A stretch of DNA of 64,000 nucleotides from an uncultured Aquimarina sp. (GCA_947501475.1 CANMWA010000010.1:172822-236821), one strand, 5' to 3'. Counted from the stretch's first letter, positions 54,667 to 64,000 are shown. Program-made: numbers and translations. The notes: generated from the sequence alone by a model not told the origin.

Positions 54667-54741
54667 ACTTCGCAGCAATCTATCGAAGACTTTGCAGCTA
54701 TCTGTTCAAGACTTTGCAGTAATCTATTGAAGACTTTGCAG
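54667..54741. repeat. 22-bp tandem repeat, about 3.4 copies
   Basis: Units start at 54667, 54689, 54711 and 54733; each begins ACTTTGCAG (ACTTCGCAG in the first) and ends near GAAG or CAAG. Three full copies and a partial one. They lie between the terminator and purM, and are not translated by any likely gene. Confidence 0.92.
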
Positions 54742-54870
54742 CAGTTTTTAAATAAGATGGTTGCATATTTTACGCATGTACAGCTTCATTAGATCTTAGG
54801 ATAGAAAAATCACAATAAAAAACCCATATATATTTATAATCCATATTTCTAAATTCGTAATTAATTCAAT

Positions 54871-54878
54871 TATCTTTG
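54871..54878 (+). promoter_or_regulatory. -7 promoter element of purM
   Basis: TATCTTTG matches TAnnTTTG, 21 bases before the ATG at 54900. It supports that start over the in-frame ATG at 54876, which would overlap it. Confidence 0.6.
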
Positions 54879-54899
54879 CCCTTTAATTTTTTTGGTATC

Positions 54900-56078
54900 A
54901 TGAGTCAAGAAGTAAGCAAACGTTATGCTCAACGAGGAGTTTCAGCATCTAAAGAAGACGTGCACAGCGCGATAAAAAATATCGATAAAGGACTTTTTTC
55001 AAAAGCATTTTGTAAAATAGTTCCAGATTATCTAACGGGAGATGATGATTATTGCTTGATTATGCATGCAGACGGAGCTGGAACAAAATCTTCTCTGGCA
55101 TATATGTATTGGAAAGAAACCGGAGATGTTTCTGTATGGAAAGGTATAGCACAAGATGCGCTAATCATGAATATAGATGATCTATTATGTGTGGGAGCGA
55201 CTGATAATATTATGTTATCGTCGACTATCGGTAGAAATAAAAACCTGATTCCTGCAGAAGTGATCTCTGCCATTATTAACGGTACCGAAGAATTGCTAAA
55301 AGAACTTAATGATTTTGGAGTGAAAATTCATTCTACAGGTGGTGAAACAGCAGATGTAGGTGACCTAGTTAGAACCATCATTGTAGACTCTACCGTTACC
55401 GCTCGCATGAAACGTAAAGATGTTATTGATAATGCTAATATCATGGCAGGAGATGTTATCGTAGGATTAGCATCATTTGGTCAAGCCAGTTACGAAAAAG
55501 AGTATAACGGTGGTATGGGAAGTAATGGCTTAACTTCTGCACGACATGATGTGTTTAGTAAAATTCTTACCAAAAAATACCCAGAAAGTTTTGATCCTTC
55601 AGTTCCTTCAGATTTGGTGTATTCTGGTAAAACTAAATTGACAGATGAGGTCGAAAACGCTCCTATCAATGCAGGTAAATTAGTATTATCACCAACTAGA
55701 ACCTATGCACCTATTATCAAAAAAATCTTATCAAAATACAATAGTAATGATATTCATGGTATGGTGCACTGTAGTGGTGGGGCACAAACTAAGATTCTTC
55801 ATTTTATAGATAACCTTCATATTATTAAAGATAATTTATTTGAAGTTCCTCCTTTGTTTAAATTAATTCAAGAAAATTCTGCCACAGATTGGAAAGAGAT
55901 GTATCAGGTATTTAATATGGGGCATCGTATGGAGTTATATGTTTCGCCAGGTACAGCCGAAGAAATTATCGAGATTTCTAAAAGCTTCAATGTAGATGCT
56001 AAGATTGTTGGTCGAGTAGAAGCTTCTGAAGAAAAAAAGCTTACTATTAAAAGTGAATTTGGAGCGTATATCTACTAA
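54900..56078 (+). CDS. purM: Phosphoribosylformylglycinamidine cyclo-ligase (AIR synthase), Bacteroidota form
   Basis: 392 residues from ATG 54900. It closes FGAM to AIR in purine synthesis. The AIR-synthase motifs IMHADGAGTKSSLAYMYW, DALIMNIDDLLCVGATDNI and STGGETADVGDLVRTI (the ATP/substrate GGETAD) are clear. It is longer than E. coli PurM (345), with an extended middle (VFSKILTKKYPESFDPSVP), as in other Bacteroidota. The neighbouring prfA, 1.8 kb downstream, is a common companion in flavobacteria. Confidence 0.92.
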   Translation: MSQEVSKRYAQRGVSASKEDVHSAIKNIDKGLFSKAFCKIVPDYLTGDDDYCLIMHADGAGTKSSLAYMYWKETGDVSVWKGIAQDALIMNIDDLLCVGATDNIMLSSTIGRNKNLIPAEVISAIINGTEELLKELNDFGVKIHSTGGETADVGDLVRTIIVDSTVTARMKRKDVIDNANIMAGDVIVGLASFGQASYEKEYNGGMGSNGLTSARHDVFSKILTKKYPESFDPSVPSDLVYSGKTKLTDEVENAPINAGKLVLSPTRTYAPIIKKILSKYNSNDIHGMVHCSGGAQTKILHFIDNLHIIKDNLFEVPPLFKLIQENSATDWKEMYQVFNMGHRMELYVSPGTAEEIIEISKSFNVDAKIVGRVEASEEKKLTIKSEFGAYIY

Positions 56079-56139
56079 CCCATAGTCACTTAGTAATATT
56101 TACTGAAACTTCTCGTTAGATACTATATAAGCTAATAGT

Positions 56140-57135
56140 ATGAGAACCCCAAGATCATATATCTCTGTATTGTTTTTTACATTTATTTTTATGATATCCT
56201 GTTCATCAGATGACTCTGGTGATACATCAAATAATCCTGGTGTTACCGGTACTGATCTTTCTGATGCAGAAAACATCCAATTATTTCCTGCTACTCACCC
56301 TTTACATATAGATATTACCAATAGCCCTGTAGATCCTAATTCGAGTCTGATTTTGAACAATATAGGACTTGATAAAAACCTATTTGCTGATTTTGGTAGT
56401 GGTTTGTTTGAAGGTTCACCTATTGGTATACCTTATGTGGTGGTTAATGCAAGTCAATCAAAAGTACCTATCACATTTAGAGCAAATGATTATGATGGTA
56501 ACTATGGCAGCGAGAGTGATCAAGAACCGTTTCCTATACCACTAGATGCACCTATCGAAGGAAATGGAGCTGGTGATAGTCATGTAATTTCGGTAGATGT
56601 TGAAAATTTGATGTTATATGAGTTGTATAATGCAACCCGAGTTGGGGATGGTTATGAAGCATCATCGGCTGCAGTTTTTAATTTGAATACTGTAGAATTT
56701 AGACCAGATGGTTGGACCTCTGCAGATGCAGCAGGGTTGCCGATATTTCCATTATTGGTGCGTTACCCTGAAATTGAAAAAGGAGAAATAGATCACCCTA
56801 TTCGATTTACGATAAGTAGAAGTAAAATATACGAAGGCTACATACATCCTGCTCGACATTTGGTATCGGGTAATACAAGTGATGAGTTACTACCTTTTGG
56901 AGGAAGATTAAGATTAAAAGCTGATTACGATATTAGTGGTTTTTCTGAAACCAATCAGATTATTCTTCGTGCCATGAAAAAATATGGATTAATGCTTGCT
57001 GATGTAGGTTCTGATATGTTCATCACTGGGGCACCCAATGATAATTGGGATAATGATGATCTCAGAAACCTACGGCAAGTATCACTAGATAATTTTGAAG
57101 TTATCGAATTGGGAGAAATTACCAAAGCCAATTAA
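56140..57135 (+). CDS. Conserved secreted lipoprotein of unknown function
   Basis: 331 residues. The signal ends at FMISCSSDD (Cys21). The body carries marked conserved blocks: SPIGIPYVVVNASQ, YPIPLDAPIEG-like PFPIPLDAPIEGNGAGDSH, LYELYNATRVGDGYEASSAA, FRPDGWTSADAAGLPIFPLL, RYPEIEKGEIDHPIRFT and MKKYGLMLADVGSDMFITGA. The same blocks occur in a widely distributed secreted family in bacteria and some plants; no activity is known to me. It lies after purM and convergent to a small gene. Confidence 0.83.
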   Translation: MRTPRSYISVLFFTFIFMISCSSDDSGDTSNNPGVTGTDLSDAENIQLFPATHPLHIDITNSPVDPNSSLILNNIGLDKNLFADFGSGLFEGSPIGIPYVVVNASQSKVPITFRANDYDGNYGSESDQEPFPIPLDAPIEGNGAGDSHVISVDVENLMLYELYNATRVGDGYEASSAAVFNLNTVEFRPDGWTSADAAGLPIFPLLVRYPEIEKGEIDHPIRFTISRSKIYEGYIHPARHLVSGNTSDELLPFGGRLRLKADYDISGFSETNQIILRAMKKYGLMLADVGSDMFITGAPNDNWDNDDLRNLRQVSLDNFEVIELGEITKAN

Positions 57136-57329
57136 GATCTAAATTCTTGGTCTAGTTTTTTTGTTTTAATTTCTGAGAAACCTTCTTTTTTTTCTACTAA
57201 CTCTATGGTATTATCATCATTAAACTTCCCTTCTTTTTTCTGTATAAAAAGAGGAACAGGTACTAATGAAGCCATAATAATAAATGCTATTAAGGCAGTT
57301 CGCCTCAATAATTTTTTGAATCTTTTCAT
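57132..57329 (-). CDS. Small membrane protein of unknown function
   Basis: 65 residues: a basic start (MKRFKKLLRR), one hydrophobic segment (TALIAFIIMASLVPVPLFI) and a charged tail. It overlaps the end of the preceding plus-strand gene by four bases. The basic-hydrophobic pattern supports a real gene, but I cannot name it. Confidence 0.55.
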   Translation of the reverse strand: MKRFKKLLRRTALIAFIIMASLVPVPLFIQKKEGKFNDDNTIELVEKKEGFSEIKTKKLDQEFRS

Positions 57330-57424
57330 TGTATTATAATAAAAATAGAGACCCTCATTTTTACCTAAAATGATGTCGATTTTAAAATTTGTTTATAGGA
57401 TTGCCATAATGGCAAAGGATGTAG

Positions 57425-57805
57425 CTATCCTAGGGTGTAATGAAAAGAATCCTCTTCTGAAGTTATTTGTAGTGAGGTAATTATCTTTTGTTTCTGAAAT
57501 AATGATATAAAGGCAGAATACTTTTTGAAACCATTGATAGTTAGTTCAGCGTGTTTTAGAGATAACTCCTTTGTCGAAGTATTTTTGTTGCAAATAAAAC
57601 TAGAGTTTCTCTCTTTTTGTAAAATATGCCCAAAGCAAACTATATTTTGTGTTTCCTTTACTGCATCAACAATAAGCTCTGTAGTAACCTCTTTAATTCG
57701 AGGTTGAGTATAATTCGTATATCCTCCAAAACCAAATAATATAGTAATTAGAAATACCCATTTTGTAATGGTAATGTTTTGATATGTAGATAAGTTAATT
57801 CTCAT
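57425..57805 (-). CDS. Small exported or membrane-anchored protein of unknown function
   Basis: 126 residues with one hydrophobic segment near the start (KWVFLITILFGFGGY), then a charged region with two Cys residues (IVCFGHILQ, FICNKN). No family is recognised. No strong promoter is seen. The frame is open and convergent features fit, but it may be spurious. Confidence 0.48.
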   Translation of the reverse strand: MRINLSTYQNITITKWVFLITILFGFGGYTNYTQPRIKEVTTELIVDAVKETQNIVCFGHILQKERNSSFICNKNTSTKELSLKHAELTINGFKKYSAFISLFQKQKIITSLQITSEEDSFHYTLG

Positions 57806-57888
57806 GATCTATTTCAAAAATACAATTTTTGTGTAAGAAATGTATATTTAGAATCTTAAGATGCTATAGGGTTTTGTGCAAAAAAGCT

Positions 57889-57896
57889 TACTTTTG
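57889..57896 (+). promoter_or_regulatory. -7 promoter element of prfA
   Basis: TACTTTTG matches TAnnTTTG and lies 26 bases before the ATG at 57923. No TTTG at the usual -33 distance is seen. Confidence 0.5.
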
Positions 57897-57922
57897 TATC
57901 TTCCACAGTTAGGATATTTACT

Positions 57923-58999
57923 ATGATTGATAAATTAAATATTGTAAAGCAACGATTTGATGAGATAAGCGATTTGATCATTCAACCAGATATTATTGCT
58001 GATCAAAAAAGATATGTAAAGCTTAATAAAGAATATAAAGAGTTCAAGGCCATTATGGATAAGCGAGAACTTTATATAGAGCTCACTGATAATATTAAAG
58101 AAGCTGAAGAGATTATTGCAGATGGTAGTGATGCCGAAATGGTTGAAATGGCCAAAATGCAATTAGAAGAAGCAAAAGAAGAATTGCCTGGCCTTGAAGA
58201 AGAAATACGCTTCATGTTAGTGCCAAAAGATCCCGAAGATGCCAAAAACTGTGTAGTAGAGATCCGGGCAGGTGCTGGTGGTGACGAGGCTAGTATTTTT
58301 GCAGGAGATTTATTTAGAATGTATACCAAGTACTGCGAAAGTAAAGGATGGAGCACAAGTGTAGTTGACCTTAATGAAGGAACTAGCGGCGGGTATAAAG
58401 AAATTATTTTTGAAGTCAATGGCGAGGATGTGTATGGTACTTTAAAATTTGAAGCAGGTGTACATCGTGTACAACGTGTACCGCAAACAGAAACACAGGG
58501 TCGTGTACATACTAGTGCTGCAACAGTAATGGTATTACCAGAGGCCGAAGAGTTTGATGTTGAGTTGGATATGACAGAAGTAAGAATCGAGAGAACTACT
58601 TCTACTGGTCCAGGAGGACAATCTGTAAACACAACATATTCTGCAATAAAGCTGCATCATGAGCCAACAGGAATGATTGTGAGTTGTCAGGATCAGAAAT
58701 CATCACATAAAAACCTTGAAAAAGCATTAAAAGTATTGCGTTCAAGATTATATGAGATGGAGCTGGCTAAAAAACAAGCTGCAGATTCTGAGAAACGTAA
58801 AAGCATGGTGTCATCTGGAGATAGATCTGCAAAGATTAGAACATATAACTACCCACAAGGTCGTGTAACCGAACATCGTATAGGATTAACATTGTATGAT
58901 CTAGGGAATATAATAGATGGGGATATCCAAAAAATTATTGACGAACTTCAGTTGGTTGCTAATACAGAAAAACTAAAAGAATCTAATGAAGTATTTTAA
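57923..58999 (+). CDS. prfA: Peptide chain release factor 1
   Basis: 358 residues, standard length. It reads UAA and UAG and releases the peptide. The GGQ motif is in STGPGGQSVNTTYSAIKLHH; the domain 1 to 3 boundary and VEIRAGAGGDEASIFAGDL are typical. The PxT-type codon-reading loop lies in VHRVQRVPQTETQGRVHTSA, consistent with RF1 (PxT). A terminator follows the stop. Confidence 0.97.
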   Translation: MIDKLNIVKQRFDEISDLIIQPDIIADQKRYVKLNKEYKEFKAIMDKRELYIELTDNIKEAEEIIADGSDAEMVEMAKMQLEEAKEELPGLEEEIRFMLVPKDPEDAKNCVVEIRAGAGGDEASIFAGDLFRMYTKYCESKGWSTSVVDLNEGTSGGYKEIIFEVNGEDVYGTLKFEAGVHRVQRVPQTETQGRVHTSAATVMVLPEAEEFDVELDMTEVRIERTTSTGPGGQSVNTTYSAIKLHHEPTGMIVSCQDQKSSHKNLEKALKVLRSRLYEMELAKKQAADSEKRKSMVSSGDRSAKIRTYNYPQGRVTEHRIGLTLYDLGNIIDGDIQKIIDELQLVANTEKLKESNEVF

Positions 59000-59016
59000 T
59001 GTTTCATTCTAATTAT

Positions 59017-59047
59017 AAAAAACCGATTCACAACGAATCGGTTTTTT
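59017..59047 (+). terminator. Terminator of prfA
   Basis: AAAAAACCGATTC (59017-59029) pairs with GAATCGGTTTTTT (59035-59047) around a five-base loop, with a T run at the end. Confidence 0.9.
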
Positions 59048-59317
59048 TATGCATTTTTTTGTCCAAATACAGATAAATCCTAGAGTTACACCTTTCTTAC
59101 AGTTGTTTATTTGTGGTTTTACAGTATTCGTTTGCATCAATTTTCAAGTAAATTTGATTTCAGGCTTTTTTCAATTCCAAAGATATGAAATTACATTTCA
59201 TCGATTGATTAAGTTTTTTGTCGATAAAACTGATCTAATTAAAACTTCTTTGAAAAGAAACAATTTTGATAAAGTTATTTTAGTTGATTACTTCGATACA
59301 ACCGACTATTTAGATAT
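59048..59317. other. Gap upstream of the giant adhesin gene
   Basis: About 270 bases between the prfA terminator and the adhesin start. A 90-codon frame (59049-59321) exists but starts inside the T run of the terminator and has no family resemblance, so I do not call it. No -33/-7 pair is obvious. Confidence 0.5.
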
Positions 59318-62300
59318 ATGAAAAAATGTTACTTCCTTCTTTTTGTTATCATAGCATGTTTGTATAATGGACATGCACAACTAAGTGATTTGCACTATTT
59401 TCCGCCTTTAAAACAAGGGGGGAATAATCAAGCAATACGACAGCAGGCCTTTTATTTATCGACACCAGAGGCTACTGCTTTTGATGTAAACGTATTTCGA
59501 GGAACAAACACTACAGCAATTGCCACCTTGAACATATCTAATATATCGCCGGGTAAATATAATGTTGCCGATGGGGATAATAATATTACGCTTGTAACTA
59601 ATACGAATACAGGAATAGTTTTAAATAATAGTGGTTTACGTTTTGAGTCTGTTGGAGGGCAGAAATTTTACGTAAACTATAGAGGACGATCAAGTTCTCA
59701 AGCGACATCTTTAACGTCCAAAGGTAGACCAGCTTTAGGGACCTCGTTTAAATGGGGAGGGAGACCAAATTATGGTAACGGGCAAACAAGTCTTAATGCT
59801 ACATTGGGTATTATGGCGACTGAGACAGGTACTACTACGATTAATATTTTTGGATATGGTACCGATTGTGAGTTTAGATTACAAGGTGATAATGATGGGA
59901 TTACTGATGATGCACTTACTATTACCTTAACTCAAGGACAAACCTATGTATTGGAGGCTTGGCGTAACGCCACAATTGCCAATATAGATTGTTGGCTTGG
60001 AGCAAGTATTCAATCCGATAAAAAAATAGCTATTTCCAATGGTAATTTAAATGGTGCTCCAAGAATTGGTAGCAATAATAGAGATGCACTTATTGATCAA
60101 CCAGTACCCGAGAATGTTTTGGGTAGAGATTATATTTTTATAAGAGGTAATGGTCAAAATGATATAGAAACCCCAATCATTATTGGAACCCAAAATGGAA
60201 CTGATATTTCTGTTGGAGGAGCCGTAGTAGCCTCAATTAATGAGGGAGAGTATTACGTGATTAATGGTAGTAATTATACCCCAGCCTCAGTTGGAGGTAA
60301 TATGTACGTTACCACAAACAAAGAAGTGTATGCATATCAGCACCTTTCTGGCTCTAATAGTGCTTTTACAGGAGGTTTAAATTTTATTGCCCCTGTAAAT
60401 TGCCTACTTCCAGATGTATTAGATAATATTTCAAATATTAGAGATGTTGATGGTTCAAACTTTAATGGTGGGATTACAATAATAGCTTCTACAACTACTT
60501 CAAATGCAAATATTACTGTTACCGATGGTACAGGTGTCGTGGCTTTAGCAAATGAACAAGCCGTAGTTGGAAGTCCGGATTGGAAAACGTTTTATATCCC
60601 TGGTCTTACGGGTAATGTTTCTGTAACTTCAACGGGTCCGATTGCTGTTGGGTTTTTAGGAGTGAGTGGAGCGGCAGGAATTGCAGGCTATTTTTCAGGA
60701 TTTGATACTGTGCCAGTTGTAGAGCTAGATGTTACAGGTGGCGGATGTTTACCTGGGTCGGATGTTTTTGAAATTGATGGTGGATTTGAAACATATCAAT
60801 GGTTTCAGAATGGGATAGAGATTCCAACGGCTACCACAAGTGTTTTTACACCTACAGAACCAGGAGATTTCTTTGTGAGAGTTAGTAAAGGGTTGTGTGA
60901 ATATAACTCTGCTGTCTTATCTGTATATAATTGTGATCCAGAAATTGTATTAACTAAGACAGTAGACAATTCATCTGTCATTGAAGGAGATATAATTACA
61001 TTTACTATAACCGTAGAACATCTAGGAGTAAATCCCGTAAGTAATTTAGTTATTAATGATGCATTACCTTCAGAATTATCATTTGTAAGTGGTACACCAA
61101 CTTTTGGAACATGGAATGCTCCTGATTGGACTATTGGTGATATGTTTAGTGGCGAAGTACATACTTTGACCATCGTAGCTTCAGTAAATGAGGTTAACGC
61201 TGCTGTTACAGTAACCAATACGATTTCTAATACACAAACCGAAGTTGAGGCCAATGCTTTACCAGATGATCCAACAGAAGATGTCACTATAACAAATAAT
61301 CAGATATCTGTAACTAAAGAAGACAGACTTCCACCAGATGGTAGCTATGATACGGTAGGTGAGGTTATTACTTATGATTTTGTTGTTACTAATACAGGAA
61401 GTGGATCGTTAAGTAATGTTACAATCATTGATCCTAATATAGACGCAGGGAGTTTATCACCTGCTTCGGTAGCTACATTAGGAATTGGATCCTCGGCGAA
61501 TTTTACAGCAACACATACCATCACACAAGCAGATATTGAAGCAGATCAAGTTGTGAACTCAGCAACAGGACAAGCCGAACTTTCTAATGGTTTTATTATT
61601 TCAGATGTTTCTGATGATTTCCCCAATACTATTGCTAATGATGATGACCCTACCATTACTCTGATAGATCAAAAAGGAGCATTGGTATTAGAAAAAATTG
61701 CCCAACCAGCGCCCGATGGGTTATATGATACATTGGGCGAAGTTATAGTATATGAATTAACGGTGATCAATACAGGTAATGTAAGTATAAACAACGTAAC
61801 TATTACTGATACTTTTGCCGATCCAGGTAGTATTAGTCCAGCTTCGGTAGCCAATTTACCAGCTGGAGCTTCAGCTGTTTTTACAGCACAACATACTATT
61901 GTACAACCCGATTTTGATACGGGTACTGCAAGTAACACTGCATCGGTTACAGGTACAGAAGTAGTAGAGGGAACGCTAATCTCTGATACTTCAGATGACC
62001 CTACTACAATTGCTCTTAATGATGCAACAGTGATTAGTATTCCACAATTTGGACAATTAGAGGTTACAAAAACTGATGATGAATTAACGAATGGCCCATA
62101 CAATATGCTTGGCCAAACTATCACATATACCATTATTGCTACCAGTGTTGGTAACGTAACTTTAACCAATATAAATGTTGTAGACCCAAATGCAGATACA
62201 ATTATTCTGCAAAGCACAACAGGTACAGACGCTGGGGGAGATAATATTGTGGATAGCATGCTCCCTACAGAAACGGCAACTTTTATCGCAACACATATTG

Positions 62301-64000
62301 TAACACAAGATGATTTGGATGCTGCACAAGTGGTAAATACCGCTACGGTAGGTGCTCAGGATCCTGGCCTGGGCAGTGTTACTGACCTTTCTGATGATCC
62401 AAGTGATCCCACTACAAATACAAATGACCCTACAGTTGTTTCTACAGTGTCTACACCGGTTATGACAGTGTCAAAAACGGTTGATGATGATAGTAATGTT
62501 GTTGAAGGGCAATTAATAACCTATACATATATAGTTGCCAATACAGGTAATGTAACTTTTGATGAAGTAAGTATTAGTGACCTACATTCAGGAAGTGGTA
62601 GTTTAGGAACTATTACTTTACAAAATACAACAGGTACTGATGATGGATTAGATAATGATGTTGATGAACTCGCTCCAGGAGAAACAGCAACTTGGATTTC
62701 AGAATATACAGTTACAACTTTAGATGTTACGAATCAATTAGATATCACAAACACTGTAACGGCAACTGGAACTCCGAGGACAGGAAGTATAACAGATCCT
62801 ACAGCAGACGAAATTGTTACTATAAACCCAATAGAAATAATTTGTGGAGGAGAAATATTGTCTTATGATTTAACAGCAGATGTAGTAGATGCTTCAATTG
62901 TTTCTTTTAGTTGGCTGGCAGTAGATAATCCAAATATTACTGGGGAGACAATAACTACTTCGACAGATTCAAGTATAACAGATACATTAATTAACGCAGG
63001 TGTTAGTGATCAGGAAGTAGTATATACTATAATGGGGCTAGATTCTGGGGGAACGGTTCTGGATGAGTATACATATATAGTTACTGTTCAGCCTTCTCCG
63101 ACTGTTTTGAGTAACCCTACTCAGACGATTTGTTCTGGAGAATCTATAAATAGAAATTTAATAGATAATGTCGATAATTTTAATAACGATGTTAATTTTT
63201 CATGGCTAGCAGTCGATAATCCAAATGTTACCGGGGAGACAATAGCTACTTCGACAGATTCAAGTATAACAGATACGTTAGTCAATACGAGTTTGGTCTC
63301 TCAAGATGTAGTGTATACAATTACACCTACTTCAGTTGCAGGGTGTCAAGGTACAGTTTATACAATAACTGTAACGGTAGATCCTATACCTACAGGAACT
63401 TCAGCTACCGATAGGATATGTAGTGATGAAGCATTGTCTCGTGATTTAAATGGAGATGTAGATATAAGTGGCGGAAACTTTAGTTGGTTAGCAGCTGATA
63501 ATGTTAATGTAACCGGAGAAACAACTTCAACATCTACGGCAAGTAGTATCACAGACAGTATAATTAATGTTAGTGGTGCACTACAAGATGTTGTTTATAC
63601 AATAACACCTACAAGTGCCGATGGATGTACTGGAACAGCATTTACAGTCACAGTTACTGTAGAACCAAGATTAGTTATTCCTGCTGATGGAGGAGTTACG
63701 GTTGAATGTATTACGACTGCTGATGGAACTGGAATTACAGTGCCTACAATTGTAGATATAAATGGAGTTACTATTTCTCCTTCTGGTCCAGTAATTACAG
63801 ATAATCCTGATCCTATTACCTGCGAAGGTACCCGAACATATACCTATACTTATACGGACTGTGCTGGTAATGGTTATCCTTGGTCTTTTGTCTATACGAT
63901 CGATACTCCTGGGTTTACGATTGCAACAGCTGATGGCGCTTCGACAGTAAATTGTTTAGCCAATGCTACCGAGACCTTTAGCTTACCAACAGTTACGGAT
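59318..64000 (+). CDS. Giant secreted adhesin, 3' end cut by window edge (IgGFc-binding, DUF11 and PKD-like repeats)
   Basis: The ATG at 59318 opens a frame that runs to the right edge: 1561 codons so far. Signal peptide about 1-21 (ending NGHAQ). The N-terminal region (about 60-460) is IgGFc-binding-protein-like: VLEAWRNATIANIDCWLGA, YAYQHLSGSNSAFTGGLNF. Then about five DUF11-type repeats start near residues 541, 662, 786, 912 and 1048, each with EGDIITFTITVEHLG-type opening and a TxTHTI-type close. From about 1174 come three PKD-like repeats about 95 residues long with FSWLAVDNPN and TSTDSSITD. A gliding or T9SS sorting domain is expected beyond the edge. It is probably a cell-surface adhesin; the ligand is not known. 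Confidence 0.9.
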   Translation, partial: MKKCYFLLFVIIACLYNGHAQLSDLHYFPPLKQGGNNQAIRQQAFYLSTPEATAFDVNVFRGTNTTAIATLNISNISPGKYNVADGDNNITLVTNTNTGIVLNNSGLRFESVGGQKFYVNYRGRSSSQATSLTSKGRPALGTSFKWGGRPNYGNGQTSLNATLGIMATETGTTTINIFGYGTDCEFRLQGDNDGITDDALTITLTQGQTYVLEAWRNATIANIDCWLGASIQSDKKIAISNGNLNGAPRIGSNNRDALIDQPVPENVLGRDYIFIRGNGQNDIETPIIIGTQNGTDISVGGAVVASINEGEYYVINGSNYTPASVGGNMYVTTNKEVYAYQHLSGSNSAFTGGLNFIAPVNCLLPDVLDNISNIRDVDGSNFNGGITIIASTTTSNANITVTDGTGVVALANEQAVVGSPDWKTFYIPGLTGNVSVTSTGPIAVGFLGVSGAAGIAGYFSGFDTVPVVELDVTGGGCLPGSDVFEIDGGFETYQWFQNGIEIPTATTSVFTPTEPGDFFVRVSKGLCEYNSAVLSVYNCDPEIVLTKTVDNSSVIEGDIITFTITVEHLGVNPVSNLVINDALPSELSFVSGTPTFGTWNAPDWTIGDMFSGEVHTLTIVASVNEVNAAVTVTNTISNTQTEVEANALPDDPTEDVTITNNQISVTKEDRLPPDGSYDTVGEVITYDFVVTNTGSGSLSNVTIIDPNIDAGSLSPASVATLGIGSSANFTATHTITQADIEADQVVNSATGQAELSNGFIISDVSDDFPNTIANDDDPTITLIDQKGALVLEKIAQPAPDGLYDTLGEVIVYELTVINTGNVSINNVTITDTFADPGSISPASVANLPAGASAVFTAQHTIVQPDFDTGTASNTASVTGTEVVEGTLISDTSDDPTTIALNDATVISIPQFGQLEVTKTDDELTNGPYNMLGQTITYTIIATSVGNVTLTNINVVDPNADTIILQSTTGTDAGGDNIVDSMLPTETATFIATHIVTQDDLDAAQVVNTATVGAQDPGLGSVTDLSDDPSDPTTNTNDPTVVSTVSTPVMTVSKTVDDDSNVVEGQLITYTYIVANTGNVTFDEVSISDLHSGSGSLGTITLQNTTGTDDGLDNDVDELAPGETATWISEYTVTTLDVTNQLDITNTVTATGTPRTGSITDPTADEIVTINPIEIICGGEILSYDLTADVVDASIVSFSWLAVDNPNITGETITTSTDSSITDTLINAGVSDQEVVYTIMGLDSGGTVLDEYTYIVTVQPSPTVLSNPTQTICSGESINRNLIDNVDNFNNDVNFSWLAVDNPNVTGETIATSTDSSITDTLVNTSLVSQDVVYTITPTSVAGCQGTVYTITVTVDPIPTGTSATDRICSDEALSRDLNGDVDISGGNFSWLAADNVNVTGETTSTSTASSITDSIINVSGALQDVVYTITPTSADGCTGTAFTVTVTVEPRLVIPADGGVTVECITTADGTGITVPTIVDINGVTISPSGPVITDNPDPITCEGTRTYTYTYTDCAGNGYPWSFVYTIDTPGFTIATADGASTVNCLANATETFSLPTVTD

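Noticed and set aside
54667..54741. A CRISPR-like short repeat
   Set aside because: The units are directly adjacent with no spacers, and no cas gene is in the window.
58072..58632. A 186-residue open frame on the minus strand
   Set aside because: It is antisense to prfA, which is unmistakable from its GGQ motif and length.
59049..59321. A 90-residue plus-strand frame before the adhesin
   Set aside because: It starts within the T run of the prfA terminator, has a Phe-rich composition expected from AT-rich DNA and overlaps the adhesin start.
60805..61287. A 160-residue open frame on the minus strand
   Set aside because: Also antisense to the adhesin; no family pattern, no start context.
61669..62259. 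A 196-residue open frame on the minus strand
   Set aside because: It lies antisense to the adhesin DUF11 repeats, which have a clear signal peptide and domain order on the plus strand. The minus frame is a low-complexity shadow of Val/Ser/Thr codons.

Overview
The window looks like a chromosomal segment of a marine flavobacterium (Bacteroidota, Flavobacteriaceae; an Aquimarina-like genome would fit, but the species is inferred). The signs are low G+C, SusC/SusD pairs, a type IX secretion C-terminal domain, class III and class II glutamine synthetases side by side, promoters of the Bacteroidota type (TTTG, 19-20 bases, TAnnTTTG), and almost no Shine-Dalgarno signals.

Region 1 (1-28.3 kb) is a large polysaccharide utilisation locus whose enzyme set points to beta-1,4-mannan. 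Reading leftwards from 24.06 kb: GH26 lipoprotein, GPH-type sugar symporter, GH130 phosphorylase, AGE-family epimerase, SusC, SusD, a triple FAS1 lipoprotein, an FG-GAP/ASPIC lipoprotein, a GMC oxidoreductase with its small partner subunit, a sulfatase, mannose-6-phosphate isomerase, then a membrane-spanning LuxR-type regulator and a second GH26-like gene cut by the window edge. Divergently lie an AraC-type regulator and a secreted modular GH5 enzyme with three 106-residue repeats, a ricin-type lectin domain and a T9SS tail. The expected flow is: GH5/GH26 cut mannan, SusCD imports oligomers, GH26 gives mannobiose, the symporter imports it, the epimerase makes mannosyl-glucose, GH130 yields mannose-1-phosphate plus glucose, and ManA feeds fructose-6-phosphate. 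The phosphomannomutase step is not encoded here. The sulfatase and oxidoreductase suggest a decorated substrate.

Region 2 (28.4-39 kb) holds an acyl-CoA synthetase and a heavy-metal (probably Cu/Ag) efflux cluster: HYC_CC_PP-type protein, CusA, a four-helix-bundle (S23/IVP) gene, TolC, a metal-binding lipoprotein, an HMA-MauE fusion and CusB. Degenerate repeats flank the four-helix-bundle gene, and similar sequence sits in frame inside cusA and the tolC signal region.

Region 3 (39-48 kb) is mostly housekeeping: a GT2 glycosyltransferase plus a sugar epimerase, tRNA-Arg(ACG), apt, a small secreted protein, a 50-residue protein, a Ca/Na antiporter, and divergent glnA (GSII type) and glnN (GSIII).

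Region 4 (48-54.6 kb) is a curli-type operon: a long curlin-repeat subunit with a higher-order repeat, a perfect 36-bp palindrome, a second curlin-like protein, CsgE, CsgF, a CsgG with an extra C-terminal beta-rich domain, and a PD40/TolB-like lipoprotein.

Region 5 (54.6-64 kb) has a strong terminator, a 22-bp tandem repeat, purM, a conserved secreted protein, two small membrane proteins, prfA and a giant secreted adhesin (IgGFc-binding, DUF11 and PKD-like repeats) that runs off the right edge.
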